Shown here: piece by piece, positions 28,198-37,589 of the stretch
How positions within the stretch are numbered: the stretch's first letter is position 1
Layout of the letters: every line of letters begins with the position of its first letter
Origin: a bacterium
Lineage (GTDB): Bacteria > Pseudomonadota > Gammaproteobacteria > Methylococcales > Methylomonadaceae
DNA length: 43,191 bases
NCBI GenBank assembly: GCA_030591965.1
Contig: JAUVAA010000006.1
Coordinates: 1-43,191 of the forward strand
Reading direction: 5' to 3'
Translations under genes and position numbers: made by a program
Notes under the pieces: model-generated
The model's input: the letters and a program-made list of their open reading frames with translations, nothing else
What the model was told of the DNA's origin: nothing
Database searches by the model: none

Positions 28198-29574
28198 TTA
28201 ACCATTGACCAAGTAATGCACAACAATACTTGCCACATAACCAGCAGCAATCACAGGAGTCCATTTTAAATGACTAAAGAATGTGTATTTATGCTTAGAA
28301 GAACCCATTAATGCCACACCAGCTGCAGAACCAACAGACAACATTGATCCGCCTGTACCAGCTGTTAACGTCACTAATAACCACTGATATAAATCCATAT
28401 CTAAGTTCATGCTTAATACCGCAAACATTACTGGAATATTATCAACAATCGCAGACATCACACCGACAAGAATATTCGCTGGAGTTTGACCTAATCCATC
28501 GTACATCGCTTCAGATAGTAACTCTAAGTAACCGATATAACCTAAACCACCCACAGCAAAAACTACACCGAAGAAGAAGAATAAGGTATCCCACTCTGCA
28601 TCGCGAACTTTATCAAAAATATCAAAAGAGCTATGTCGTCCATCATTCCCATGTGATTTGTAGAGTGTTTGTAGTCTATAGCCATAAACCATTAGCACAC
28701 CCAAGCCAGCCATCATACCCATAAAAGGCGGTAAATGTAGTACTTGCTTAAAGCTTACTGCAGTAACAATAGTTAATACAAATAAGACACACACTTGAAT
28801 TGCGCCTGGTTTTAAAACAACAGCTTCTTCATGTGTAGCAGGCGGCTGCTCATCAGGGACAGCAAAATACATAATAGCAGCAGGGACAGCATAGTTAACC
28901 ACTGATGGAATGAATAAGTTGAAGAAATCAAAGAATTCAGCATAACCAGCTTGCCATACCATTAAAGTAGTAATATCACCAAATGGGCTGAATGCACCAC
29001 CCGCATTAGCGGCAATCACCAAGTTAACAAAACCAATAGCAATAAATTTTTCGTTGTCTTTACCAACCGCCAATACTACCGCGCCAACTAATAAAGCAGC
29101 GGTTAAGTTATCTGCAATCGCTGATAAGAAGAAAGTAACTACACCCGTAATTAAAAACAACTGTCTGTAGCCGAATTGCTTTCTAACCATCCAAGAACGC
29201 AAGGCTTCAAACACATTACGTTCAGCCATGGCATTGATGTAAGTCATAGCAACTAATAAGAACAGCATTAATGCCGCATATTCTTTTAAGTTGAACTCAA
29301 ATGCTTCATGTAAGGCTTCAGTAGAAACACCCGCTTCAGCGGCTAAAACAGCCGCATGCGCCCAAATAACGGCCGCAGCAATAATAACAGGCTTAGATTT
29401 ACGTAGCCCAGTGAATTCTTCAGCCATAACAAAGCCATAGGCGATGATAAAGATCAGAACAGTATAAATACCTCGCTCAGTTCCGGTTAAGCCCAAATTA
29501 GAAATGGCTTCCTCGGCCATTGCTAGCTGTGGCATGCCCATCAGTGCAGCAAAAATGAATAATAAACGTAACAA
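28198..29574 (-). CDS. nhaD: Na+/H+ antiporter, NhaD type
   Basis: 458 aa; 'GVVTFFLSAIADNLTAALLVGAVVLAV', 'IAANAGGAFSPFGDITTLMVWQAG', 'VGVMSAIVDNIPVMFAVLSM'. Confidence 0.93.
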   Translation of the reverse strand: MLRLLFIFAALMGMPQLAMAEEAISNLGLTGTERGIYTVLIFIIAYGFVMAEEFTGLRKSKPVIIAAAVIWAHAAVLAAEAGVSTEALHEAFEFNLKEYAALMLFLLVAMTYINAMAERNVFEALRSWMVRKQFGYRQLFLITGVVTFFLSAIADNLTAALLVGAVVLAVGKDNEKFIAIGFVNLVIAANAGGAFSPFGDITTLMVWQAGYAEFFDFFNLFIPSVVNYAVPAAIMYFAVPDEQPPATHEEAVVLKPGAIQVCVLFVLTIVTAVSFKQVLHLPPFMGMMAGLGVLMVYGYRLQTLYKSHGNDGRHSSFDIFDKVRDAEWDTLFFFFGVVFAVGGLGYIGYLELLSEAMYDGLGQTPANILVGVMSAIVDNIPVMFAVLSMNLDMDLYQWLLVTLTAGTGGSMLSVGSAAGVALMGSSKHKYTFFSHLKWTPVIAAGYVASIVVHYLVNG

Positions 29575-29734
29575 AACGACCCCCTAACCCTTAATTTATA
29601 AATTATTTTTAATTGTTTTAAGTATGGTGCAACTCAACCGGCAATAATATCACTAACCAATTAACTTTGTCATTTAATCGCTGGCGGTATATCATAAAAG
29701 TTTCAGCGCAACCCGCCTACATAAGTGCATTTCT

Positions 29735-31390
29735 ATGTATCAATATACCGATAAAGATCAAACAATTATTGATGAACGCGTCACCCAGTTTCGTGATCAA
29801 ACTGAGCGTTTTTTAAAAGGTGAAATTCCTGATGACAAATACCGTGCATTACGTTTAATGAATGGTGTTTATGTCCAAACTCATGCGCCACTATTACGTG
29901 TTGCTGGTCCTTATGGCTTGTTGTCTAGCGATCAAGTCAGAAAATTAGCGTCTATTGCGCGTGATTACGATAAAGGCTACTGCCATTTTACGACCCGTCA
30001 AAATATCCAATTTAACTGGCCCGCACTCGAAAGAGTGCCTGATATTCTTGAAGAATTAGCAAGCGTACAAATGCATGCCATTCAAACAAGTGGTAACTGC
30101 CTTAGAAATACAACCTCTGATCAGTTGGCCGGTGTTTGTAAAGATGAAATAGAAGATCCACGCCCTTATTGCGAAATTATTCGTCAATGGACTATTTTGC
30201 ACCCTGAGTTTGCTTATTTGCCACGTAAATTTAAAATTGCGGTTAGTGGTGCAAAACTTGATCGCGCAGCGACACAATTCCATGATATTGGCTTGCATTT
30301 AGTTGAAAATGAGCAAGGTGTCGTTGGTTTTAAAGTATTTGTTGGTGGCGGTTTAGGTCGTACTCCTGTGATTGGCCAAATGATTAAGCCTTTTCTGGAA
30401 AAAGAGCATCTACTCTCTTATTTAGAAGCTATCGTGCGAGTCTACAACTTAAATGGGCGTCGTGATAATAAATATAAAGCGCGCATTAAAATCTTAGTAA
30501 GAGAAACTGGCCTAGCTGCATTTAGCGAGCAAGTTGATGCTGAATGGGGTTTAATTAAAGATCAACTGGCTATTCCAGCGGAGCATATTACTGCAATGCA
30601 AGCTCAGTTTGCATTGCCTGTTTACCAGGCAGGTGCAGCACAAGATACCTGTTATGCCGAACATTTAGCTAAAGATAGTCGCTTTGCAACTTGGGTTAAG
30701 CATAATACGGTTGAGCATAAAATAGACGGCTATCGTGCTGTTTATATTTCTTTAAAAGCGCCAGATAGTCCGCCAGGAGATTGCACCGATGTTCAGCTTG
30801 ATGCAATTGCCGGTTTAGCGGATGATTACAGCTTTGGTATGGTACGGACAACACACCGTCAAAACTTAGTTTTAGCGGATATTAAACAAGCGGATTTATT
30901 TGTCTTGTGGCAAAAGCTAGAAAGCTTAAAACTAGCAACGCCCAATATTGGTAAAGCAACAGATATCATTTGTTGCCCTGGTTTAGATTACTGCGGATTA
31001 GCACTGGCTGGTTCAATTGGCGTTGCTAAAGAGATCAACGAAAGTTTGGACTCGATTGATTATGTACATGATTTAGGCGATATAAAAATCAATATTTCTG
31101 GCTGTATGAATGGTTGTGCGCATCAAAGTGTGGGTCATATCGGCATTTTAGGTCTGGATAAGAAGGGTGAGGAATGGTACCAAGTCACATTAGGTGGCTC
31201 ATCAGAAAATGATGCGGCTATTGGTGATCGTTTAGGGCCTTCTGTGAGCAAAGAAGAGATTACACCTGTAGTCGTAAAGCTACTGGAAGTTTACCTAGAG
31301 CAACGTCTTAATGAAGACGAAGCTTTTCTGGCAACTTACCGACGTGTTGGCATGAATCCATTTAAGGAGAGAGTCTATGCAACTCATTAA
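29735..31390 (+). CDS. Nitrite/sulfite reductase, siroheme-4Fe4S (probably assimilatory sulfite reductase)
   Basis: 551 aa; 'DIICCPGLDYCGLA...INISGCMNGCAHQSVGHIGILGLDKKGEEWYQVTLGG'. Confidence 0.93.
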   Translation: MYQYTDKDQTIIDERVTQFRDQTERFLKGEIPDDKYRALRLMNGVYVQTHAPLLRVAGPYGLLSSDQVRKLASIARDYDKGYCHFTTRQNIQFNWPALERVPDILEELASVQMHAIQTSGNCLRNTTSDQLAGVCKDEIEDPRPYCEIIRQWTILHPEFAYLPRKFKIAVSGAKLDRAATQFHDIGLHLVENEQGVVGFKVFVGGGLGRTPVIGQMIKPFLEKEHLLSYLEAIVRVYNLNGRRDNKYKARIKILVRETGLAAFSEQVDAEWGLIKDQLAIPAEHITAMQAQFALPVYQAGAAQDTCYAEHLAKDSRFATWVKHNTVEHKIDGYRAVYISLKAPDSPPGDCTDVQLDAIAGLADDYSFGMVRTTHRQNLVLADIKQADLFVLWQKLESLKLATPNIGKATDIICCPGLDYCGLALAGSIGVAKEINESLDSIDYVHDLGDIKINISGCMNGCAHQSVGHIGILGLDKKGEEWYQVTLGGSSENDAAIGDRLGPSVSKEEITPVVVKLLEVYLEQRLNEDEAFLATYRRVGMNPFKERVYATH

Positions 31391-31829
31391 AGACAAACAA
31401 GTGACTCAAGATAGCTGGGCATTTATCGCTGATGATGCGCCACTGAATGCAGATTTTAATATTGTTTCACAAGCTCGCTGGCGCAAAGAAGGGGTTGATC
31501 TTATCAATCGAAAAGATGCTCTGGGTTTGCGTCTAGAGTCTGGTGCGGTAGTTGAAGAGATTGTTGCTGACTTAAAGCATTTTCAGCTTATTGAACTACA
31601 TATTCCCGTTTTTACTGATGGGCGTGCCTTTACGCATGCGCGATTATTGCGTAGTCGTTTTGATTTTACCGGTGATATTCGCGTTAGTGGTGATTTTATG
31701 CGCGATCAGGTATTTTATCTGAGCCGTGTTGGGGTAAGTAGTTTCGAGTTAAATGATCAAGATAGTGCGCTGGAAGTCATTGCTTCTATGGATGATTTTT
31801 CTGTTCAGTATCAAGATTCTGTCGCGTAA
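31377..31829 (+). CDS. DUF934 family protein
   Basis: 150 aa; overlaps the 3' end of the sulfite reductase; 'FTDGRAFTHARLLRSRFDFTGDIRVSGDFMRDQVFYLSRVGVSSFEL'. Confidence 0.9.
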   Translation: MQLIKDKQVTQDSWAFIADDAPLNADFNIVSQARWRKEGVDLINRKDALGLRLESGAVVEEIVADLKHFQLIELHIPVFTDGRAFTHARLLRSRFDFTGDIRVSGDFMRDQVFYLSRVGVSSFELNDQDSALEVIASMDDFSVQYQDSVA

Positions 31830-31835
31830 TAAAGG

Positions 31836-31891
31836 GTAGGGCGGACTTTTAGTCCGCCATTGCTAAAAAAGCGGGCTAAAGTCCGCTCTAC
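31836..31891. repeat. 56-bp GTAG...CTAC BIME-like pair of REP hairpins
   Basis: GTAGGGCGGACTTTT...TAAAGTCCGCTCTAC; inner hairpins GGGCGGACT/AGTCCGCC and GCGGGCT/AGTCCGC. Confidence 0.75.
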
Positions 31892-31906
31892 TATATTATT
31901 AATATT

Positions 31907-32749
31907 TTAGAATATATCGTATTCGCCCAACTCAGGTATTTTCAATTCTTCTTCGGGTTTGGTGTGTGGCGCTTTTTTGTTGGTAGCAAAGGCTAGCTCA
32001 GAAACAGGGACTAACTGCACGCCATAAGCTGAAATTCTATGCAGTTCATCTTGTAGTACAGCCAAGGTATTGACGCGAGGATGAGCAATACCTAAAGCTT
32101 TTCCATGACGCTGAGCTAGAGCAATCAGCTTTCTAAATTGGCGTCTAATTACTATTTGACTTGGGTCACCGTGATCCAAAAAAACATCTCTCCCTATGGT
32201 TGCTAAGCCAAAGTCTGTTGCCGCTTTTTGAGCCACGCTTGCGGGCGCGGTTTTACTATCCACAAAAAATAGAGCATTACCGTATTGCGCTTTAATTAGC
32301 TGCATTATATGGGTCATTGCCGGATAATTTTGTGTTAACAAACTGCCTTTATGATTATTCACGCCTGCAATATGTGGAATATCTTGTAATTGGCGAATAA
32401 ATAAACGTTCAAATGCTCTGCCGCCCATATCTGCACTCAATTCGTGTCTCTCTCGTTCTTCTAGCTCTATTGCCTGCATAGGCGCATGCAGCATCAACTC
32501 TTTGCCTTGTCGGTGCGCTAAATTGGCTAATGCTTGAGTATGAGCAGTAAAGGGTAAAAATGAATAAGTTACCGCACCAGGCAGTTGCAGGGCGCTTAAG
32601 CTGAGATCTTTTTGTATGCCCATATCATCGATAATGAGAGCTATTCTTGCTTGTTCCTTGGCTTGCAAGCTAAAACTAGCGAGCATAAAAAAACTCAGCG
32701 CCCAATAGAAACAAGTTTTTATTGGGCTAACTGAGTTTTTCATAAACAA
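31907..32749 (-). CDS. Divergent polysaccharide deacetylase family protein (YibQ-like)
   Basis: 280 aa; 'ARIALIIDDMGIQKDLSLSALQLPGAVTYSFLPFTAHTQALANLAHRQGKELMLHAPMQ', 'FVDSKTAPASVA'; downstream of envC/ctpA. Confidence 0.92.
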   Translation of the reverse strand: MFMKNSVSPIKTCFYWALSFFMLASFSLQAKEQARIALIIDDMGIQKDLSLSALQLPGAVTYSFLPFTAHTQALANLAHRQGKELMLHAPMQAIELEERERHELSADMGGRAFERLFIRQLQDIPHIAGVNNHKGSLLTQNYPAMTHIMQLIKAQYGNALFFVDSKTAPASVAQKAATDFGLATIGRDVFLDHGDPSQIVIRRQFRKLIALAQRHGKALGIAHPRVNTLAVLQDELHRISAYGVQLVPVSELAFATNKKAPHTKPEEELKIPELGEYDIF

Positions 32750-32763
32750 TAACAGATCAAGAT

Positions 32764-34080
32764 TTACCTGAAAATGGCAATACCTTTTAATAGGTTAAGT
32801 GCTTCGTTTAGTGGGTAATCACGAATATCGACACCCTTCTCATCTTCTGGTTTTTCTGTTTTCTTGTCTGCTTTTTTATCGCTTTTCTTTTTATTGCCAT
32901 TCTCTAAGTGGCCAGATAAGTCAGCTTCTTTAACAGGTTGGAACTTTGCCGCTTCTAGTGCTTCTAATTTAAGGCGATCAAGCGCTATATCTGGCTCTAT
33001 ACCTGTTGCTTGAATGGAGCGTCCAGATGGCGTGAAATAGCGTGCAGTAGTAATTTTTACCGCCCCGCCATTACCGGTAGGTAAGATTGTTTGTACTGAA
33101 CCCTTACCAAAAGACTTAGTGCCCATAATAATGGCGCGTTTATGATCTTGTAATGCACCAGCGACAATCTCAGAAGCGGACGCAGATCCAGCGTTAATTA
33201 AAATAACTAACGGTGCGCCATCCAGTTCATCACCAGGGCTAGCATTAAAGTCCATTTGCGAATTTTTAATCCGTCCTTCTGTATAGACAATTTTACCTGA
33301 ATTTAAAAAGGTATCGCTGACCGAAACTGCGCCGTCTAAAACGCCGCCAGGATTATTACGTAAATCGAGTACCATGCCTTTTAATGCGCCGCCATTCGCT
33401 GTTTTAAGTTCTTGGATCGCTTTTTTAACGGCAGCACCGGTCGGTGATTGAAAACTGCTAATGCGTACATAACCAAAGCCATCTTCTAGGGTACGGCTGC
33501 GCACGCTTTTTACTTTAATAATATCTCGAGTTAAGGTTACGTTAAAAGGTGCATTCTTACTTTTACGTACTATAGTTAATATTATGTCGCTACCCACTTC
33601 GCCGCGCATTATTTTAACGGCTTCGGTCAGAGTCATGCCTTTTACCGGCTTTTCGTCTAGTTTTATAATTAGATCGCCTGACTGAATGCCAGCGCGTTGT
33701 GCGGGCGTTTCATCTATAGGTGAAATGACTTTAACAAAGCCATCTTCCATCGTTACTTGGATGCCTAAGCCACCAAAGCGGCCAGTAGTACCAACTTTTA
33801 GCTCTTGGTATTCTTCAGTATCTAAATAGCTAGAGTGTGGGTCTAAGCCGACTAACATGCCACGGATCGCATTTTCCAATAAATCTTTATCGGAAACTTC
33901 TTCAACATAATCTTGTTTGATGCGTCCGAAAATCTCGGTAAATGTTCTCAGTTCTTCAAAAGGTAAAGTAACTGCTTGCGGCTCAGCATCTTTATCTGCG
34001 AGTACTGTGCCAGCAGTCGAAAGAAAGATGCCTAGAAAACAGCCTATAAATAATATAAAAATATTTTTTTTATTAACCAC
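32764..34080 (-). CDS. ctpA: S41 family C-terminal processing peptidase
   Basis: 438 aa; PDZ 'GRFGGLGIQVTMEDGFVKVISPIDETPAQRAGIQSGDLIIKLD', 'VLDLRNNPGGVLDGAVSVSDTF', 'LINAGSASASEIVAGALQD...GTKSFGKGSVQT'. Confidence 0.95.
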   Translation of the reverse strand: MVNKKNIFILFIGCFLGIFLSTAGTVLADKDAEPQAVTLPFEELRTFTEIFGRIKQDYVEEVSDKDLLENAIRGMLVGLDPHSSYLDTEEYQELKVGTTGRFGGLGIQVTMEDGFVKVISPIDETPAQRAGIQSGDLIIKLDEKPVKGMTLTEAVKIMRGEVGSDIILTIVRKSKNAPFNVTLTRDIIKVKSVRSRTLEDGFGYVRISSFQSPTGAAVKKAIQELKTANGGALKGMVLDLRNNPGGVLDGAVSVSDTFLNSGKIVYTEGRIKNSQMDFNASPGDELDGAPLVILINAGSASASEIVAGALQDHKRAIIMGTKSFGKGSVQTILPTGNGGAVKITTARYFTPSGRSIQATGIEPDIALDRLKLEALEAAKFQPVKEADLSGHLENGNKKKSDKKADKKTEKPEDEKGVDIRDYPLNEALNLLKGIAIFR

Positions 34081-34215
34081 GCGTTTTAAACTCCGTTATA
34101 TAACATCCAAATGAATTCTAGTTCCGATACATTTTATATCAATATAAAGACAAGTAATGTAAAAATTCTGTTGTCTTGTCGTTGCTCAAGCTTTACCAGT
34201 GTAATCGATGAGAAT

Positions 34216-35343
34216 TTAACGCCTTTTTTTACACCATTTTTTTGGGTTAAGTGGCTTATCTTTTTTGCGTATTTCGAAATATAAGCTGGCATCCTCTCGG
34301 CCATCACTTTTCCCAACTGTTGCTATGGTGTCGCCTGCCTCGACCCAGCCCCCTTTTTCTTTGTACAGGCTTTGATTGAAGGCATATAAACTCATATAGT
34401 TTTTATCGTGTTTTATGATTACTAACAAACCATAGCCTTTAAACCAATTGGAAAAAATCACCTGACCATGAGCAATCGCTTGTACTTGTTTGCCTTCTTT
34501 TGCTTTGATTAAAACTCCATCCCACTGGCTATCAGAGCGCTGGTTGCCAAAGGATTTAATAAGTTTTCCTGAAACAGGCCAAGGTAATTTACCTTTCAAA
34601 CTGTAAAAGGGTTGATTTGTATGTTCGGGTAATTCGGTGTCCTGTAGGTTTTGCTGCAATGAAGTAATAAGTCCTTTTAATTTCTTCTCATTTTTTTTTA
34701 GCCTAGATAATTTCGAGGCATTGCTTCGGTAGTCTTTTTTGATTTTAACTAAAAGGGATTTACGTTCTGCTGATGTTTCTTTTAAATGAGCTTGCTGTTG
34801 CTGTTTATTGTTCATTAAATCTGCAACTTGTTGCATTTCTAATTGCTTTTCTTGCTCTAATGTCGTTAAAAGTTCTAGGCTATTATTGATGTGTTGTAGT
34901 TTGTCTAAGCGCGCATTATTGAAATATTGATAATAGGTCATTATGCGGCTAGAGCGACTACCATCCTTTTGATTAAACAGAAGCTTTAATTCTTCTTGGC
35001 GTCCTAGCGCGTAAGCAGCTTTTACTTGCCCTGCTAAGTGTGATTTTTGTGTGCCTAGCCAGTGGTTTTGTACTTTTAATTCCTTGTGTATTTCGTTAAT
35101 GCGTCGTTGTTTTTGTTTAACTTGTTTGCTTAGTTGTTGAACGGTACGTGAAATTTCCCCGTATTGTTTTTCTATGCGTTTTAACTCTGAGCTTGCGTTG
35201 CTTCGTTGTTTTTTTAAGCGCGATAAATTACCCGAAACTGTTTTTATTTTGCTTTGGACTTGGTGTAGTTCTTTATCTTTGTTACTGGCAGCCATACTTA
35301 AGGTATGGCTGAACAGCAAAAATAAAAGTAGGGTAATTTTCAC
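34216..35343 (-). CDS. envC: EnvC-like murein hydrolase activator (coiled coil plus degenerate LytM/M23)
   Basis: 375 aa; signal peptide, coiled coil, 'LPWPVSGKLIKSFG', 'YGLLVIIKHDKNYMSLYAFNQSLY' (catalytic-type His absent), 'SLYFEIRKKDKPLNPKKW'. Confidence 0.9.
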   Translation of the reverse strand: MKITLLLFLLFSHTLSMAASNKDKELHQVQSKIKTVSGNLSRLKKQRSNASSELKRIEKQYGEISRTVQQLSKQVKQKQRRINEIHKELKVQNHWLGTQKSHLAGQVKAAYALGRQEELKLLFNQKDGSRSSRIMTYYQYFNNARLDKLQHINNSLELLTTLEQEKQLEMQQVADLMNNKQQQQAHLKETSAERKSLLVKIKKDYRSNASKLSRLKKNEKKLKGLITSLQQNLQDTELPEHTNQPFYSLKGKLPWPVSGKLIKSFGNQRSDSQWDGVLIKAKEGKQVQAIAHGQVIFSNWFKGYGLLVIIKHDKNYMSLYAFNQSLYKEKGGWVEAGDTIATVGKSDGREDASLYFEIRKKDKPLNPKKWCKKRR

Positions 35344-35369
35344 GTGCGTATATGTTAAATTTTCAGGAT

Positions 35370-36902
35370 TTAATTAAGTAGCGATTTTCCGTTCATTTCA
35401 ACCGGTTGTTCTATGCCTAAAATAGCCAGCATCGTCGGCGCTAAATCTTTCAAACTTCCTCCGTCAGCTAAAGCTCTTCTGCCACCAACATAAACTAAAG
35501 GTACGGGGTTGGTTGTATGAGCCGTTTGCGGGCCATTTTGAGCGTCACGCATTTGTTCAATATTGCCGTGATCAGCGGTTAGCAGCATTTGTCCGCCCAC
35601 TTTTTCTAAGGCAGTGACGATGCTCGCAAGTGCGCCGTCTATGGTTTCTACCGCTTTAAGTGCTGCTTCCCATTTGCCCGTATGGCCGACCATATCGCAG
35701 TTGGCATAATTACAGATAATCACATCATATTTTTGTTCAGTAATCGCATTTACTAGATGTTCGGTTACTTGGGCGGCATGCATTTCTGGCTGTAAGTCAT
35801 AGGTTTTTACTTTAGGTGAGGGTACTAAAATGCGGTCTTCACCGGTATTAGGCTGATCAACGCCACCGTTCATAAAAAAAGTGACATGTGCATATTTTTC
35901 CGTTTCTGCTAAACGCAGTTGTAATAACCCTTGTTGCGCTAATACTTCACCTAAGCTATTTTTTATTTCCGCCGAGGCGTAAGCAACTGGATAAGTAAAT
36001 TTTTCATGATATTCAGTTAAGGTGACATAAACACCTTGATGGCCAGCATGTCCGCGCTCAAAGCCTAGGAAATCTACATCAGTAATCGCTTGGCTGATCT
36101 CCCTTGCACGGTCGGCGCGAAAGTTCATAAACACAACGGAGTCGTTTACAGCTAAAGTCGTTGCTTTACCTTGAACGTCAAGGATAACGGTCGGCTCAAC
36201 AAACTCATCATTTTCATCGCGCTGGTAACTGGCTTGTAATGCTTCAATTGCTGAGGTCTCAGTGTACTCTCCTTGGCCTAGAACAATCAGTTTATGAGCT
36301 TTTTGTACGCGATCCCAGCGGTTGTCACGGTCCATCGCGTAAAAGCGACCAATAATTGAGGCAATACGGCCGACACCGAGCTGGTTTATCTTGTCTTGTA
36401 GGTTTTTTAGGGCGGTCTCTGCACTTTTTGGGGCAACATCACGACCATCTAAAATAGCGTGAATGACAATCTTTTTTAAACCTTTTTGGGCGGCAAGTTC
36501 CAGCAGGGCTAGAATATGGCTGATATGACTATGCACGCCGCCTTCTGACAATAGGCCAAGAATATGCAAAGTGCTGTTGTTCGTTAATGCGTTATCAACG
36601 GCTGAGCATAAGGCTGGATTAGTAAAAAAACTGCCATTTTCAATAGCGTCGCTGACGCGAGAAAAGTTTTGTGGCACGTAGCGGCCTGTGCCTATATGCA
36701 TATGTCCGACTTCTGAATTGCCCATTTGTTGGTCAGGTAAGCCAACAATACGGCCAGAACAGTCGAGTTGGGTCATCGGAAAATTCTTTTGTAAATTATC
36801 CCAGCAAGGCGTGTTGGCCTGAGCAATTGCGTTATACTCAGTTTCTGTACTCAGGCCGAAGCCATCGAGAATTAATAATACGAGAGGTTTTGGTTTTGTC
36901 AT
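35370..36902 (-). CDS. gpmI: 2,3-bisphosphoglycerate-independent phosphoglycerate mutase
   Basis: 510 aa; 'LVLLILDGFGLS', 'QMGNSEVGHMHIGTGR', 'HAILDGRDVAPKSA', 'TADHGNIEQM'. Confidence 0.97.
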   Translation of the reverse strand: MTKPKPLVLLILDGFGLSTETEYNAIAQANTPCWDNLQKNFPMTQLDCSGRIVGLPDQQMGNSEVGHMHIGTGRYVPQNFSRVSDAIENGSFFTNPALCSAVDNALTNNSTLHILGLLSEGGVHSHISHILALLELAAQKGLKKIVIHAILDGRDVAPKSAETALKNLQDKINQLGVGRIASIIGRFYAMDRDNRWDRVQKAHKLIVLGQGEYTETSAIEALQASYQRDENDEFVEPTVILDVQGKATTLAVNDSVVFMNFRADRAREISQAITDVDFLGFERGHAGHQGVYVTLTEYHEKFTYPVAYASAEIKNSLGEVLAQQGLLQLRLAETEKYAHVTFFMNGGVDQPNTGEDRILVPSPKVKTYDLQPEMHAAQVTEHLVNAITEQKYDVIICNYANCDMVGHTGKWEAALKAVETIDGALASIVTALEKVGGQMLLTADHGNIEQMRDAQNGPQTAHTTNPVPLVYVGGRRALADGGSLKDLAPTMLAILGIEQPVEMNGKSLLN

Positions 36903-37033
36903 TTTAATCTCCGCAGGAACCTAAATTAAGTGCAAATAATTTATCTTGTGTCTAAAATAGGTTGTTTTTAGTAGGGTAATATATCTTTGTTACGAATAAT
37001 AATCATTGCTAAATAGGATTGATTTTGCTATTG

Positions 37034-37055
37034 TTAGAGTTTTCTAATGTATAAT
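37034..37055 (+). promoter_or_regulatory. Candidate promoter/operator of the ArsR gene: TATAAT preceded by a TTAGAgtttTCTAA dyad
   Basis: Dyad 37034-37047; TATAAT 37050-37055; no convincing -35 at canonical spacing. Confidence 0.35.
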
Positions 37056-37071
37056 AGTAGTACATATTTAT

Positions 37072-37110
37072 GCGCTAATAGGCTAAGATCGTCTTAGCTT
37101 CTATTAAGCG
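37072..37110 (+). promoter_or_regulatory. Stem-loop in the ArsR 5' leader
   Basis: Inner GCTAAGA tcg TCTTAGC (37082-37098); outer GCGCTAATAG / CTATTAAGCG with one bulge. Confidence 0.45.
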
Positions 37111-37148
37111 TAAAAAATCATCTTTTGTTAAATAGGAAATACATCTAA

Positions 37149-37466
37149 ATGGAAACTATAGATAACCATAACATATACGACGACGCCGATATAGAACGGG
37201 CGGCTCGGTGCTTAAAAGCAATGTCACACCCGCTACGCTTAAAAATTCTTTGTGTCCTAGGGACTGAAGCGATTAGTGTACAAGATATTGTGGAAAAAGT
37301 TGGAACCAGTCAAAGTAATATTTCACAGCATCTCTCTATTTTAAGAGAAAAAGATATTTTAAGCTTTAAAAAAGATGCAAACCGCGTATTCTACTATATA
37401 GATGACCCGCGCATGCTTAAGCTTATTGAAATGATGCGTGAGATTTTTTGTCATCAATGCAACTAA
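37149..37466 (+). CDS. ArsR/SmtB-family repressor with Cys35/Cys101 arrangement of SqrR/BigR-type persulfide sensors
   Basis: 105 aa; 'AMSHPLRLKILCVLGTEAISVQDIVEKVGTSQSNISQHLSILREKDILSFKKDANRVFYYI'; Cys at 21, 35, 101, 104. Confidence 0.92.
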   Translation: METIDNHNIYDDADIERAARCLKAMSHPLRLKILCVLGTEAISVQDIVEKVGTSQSNISQHLSILREKDILSFKKDANRVFYYIDDPRMLKLIEMMREIFCHQCN

Positions 37467-37537
37467 ATAATCGTTATAATATTGCTCCATTGGATTTGCT
37501 ATTTGTCTACTGACAAGTAAATAAAATCTGAGCTAGC

Positions 37538-37559
37538 TATAATATCTATGCCGATTATA
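37538..37559. promoter_or_regulatory. AT-rich dyad upstream of the rhodanese gene (candidate operator/promoter)
   Basis: TATAAT atctatgccg ATTATA, 31 nt upstream of the rhodanese ATG. Confidence 0.35.
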
Positions 37560-37589
37560 TTTTTAATTCTAACTTTCCAATAAAGACTC

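Noticed and set aside
28311-28724. 137-aa plus-strand ORF within nhaD
   Set aside because: Low-complexity shadow ORF antisense to nhaD.
34134-34316. 60-aa minus-strand ORF between ctpA and envC
   Set aside because: Mostly overlaps the envC 3' end in another frame; no homology recognised.
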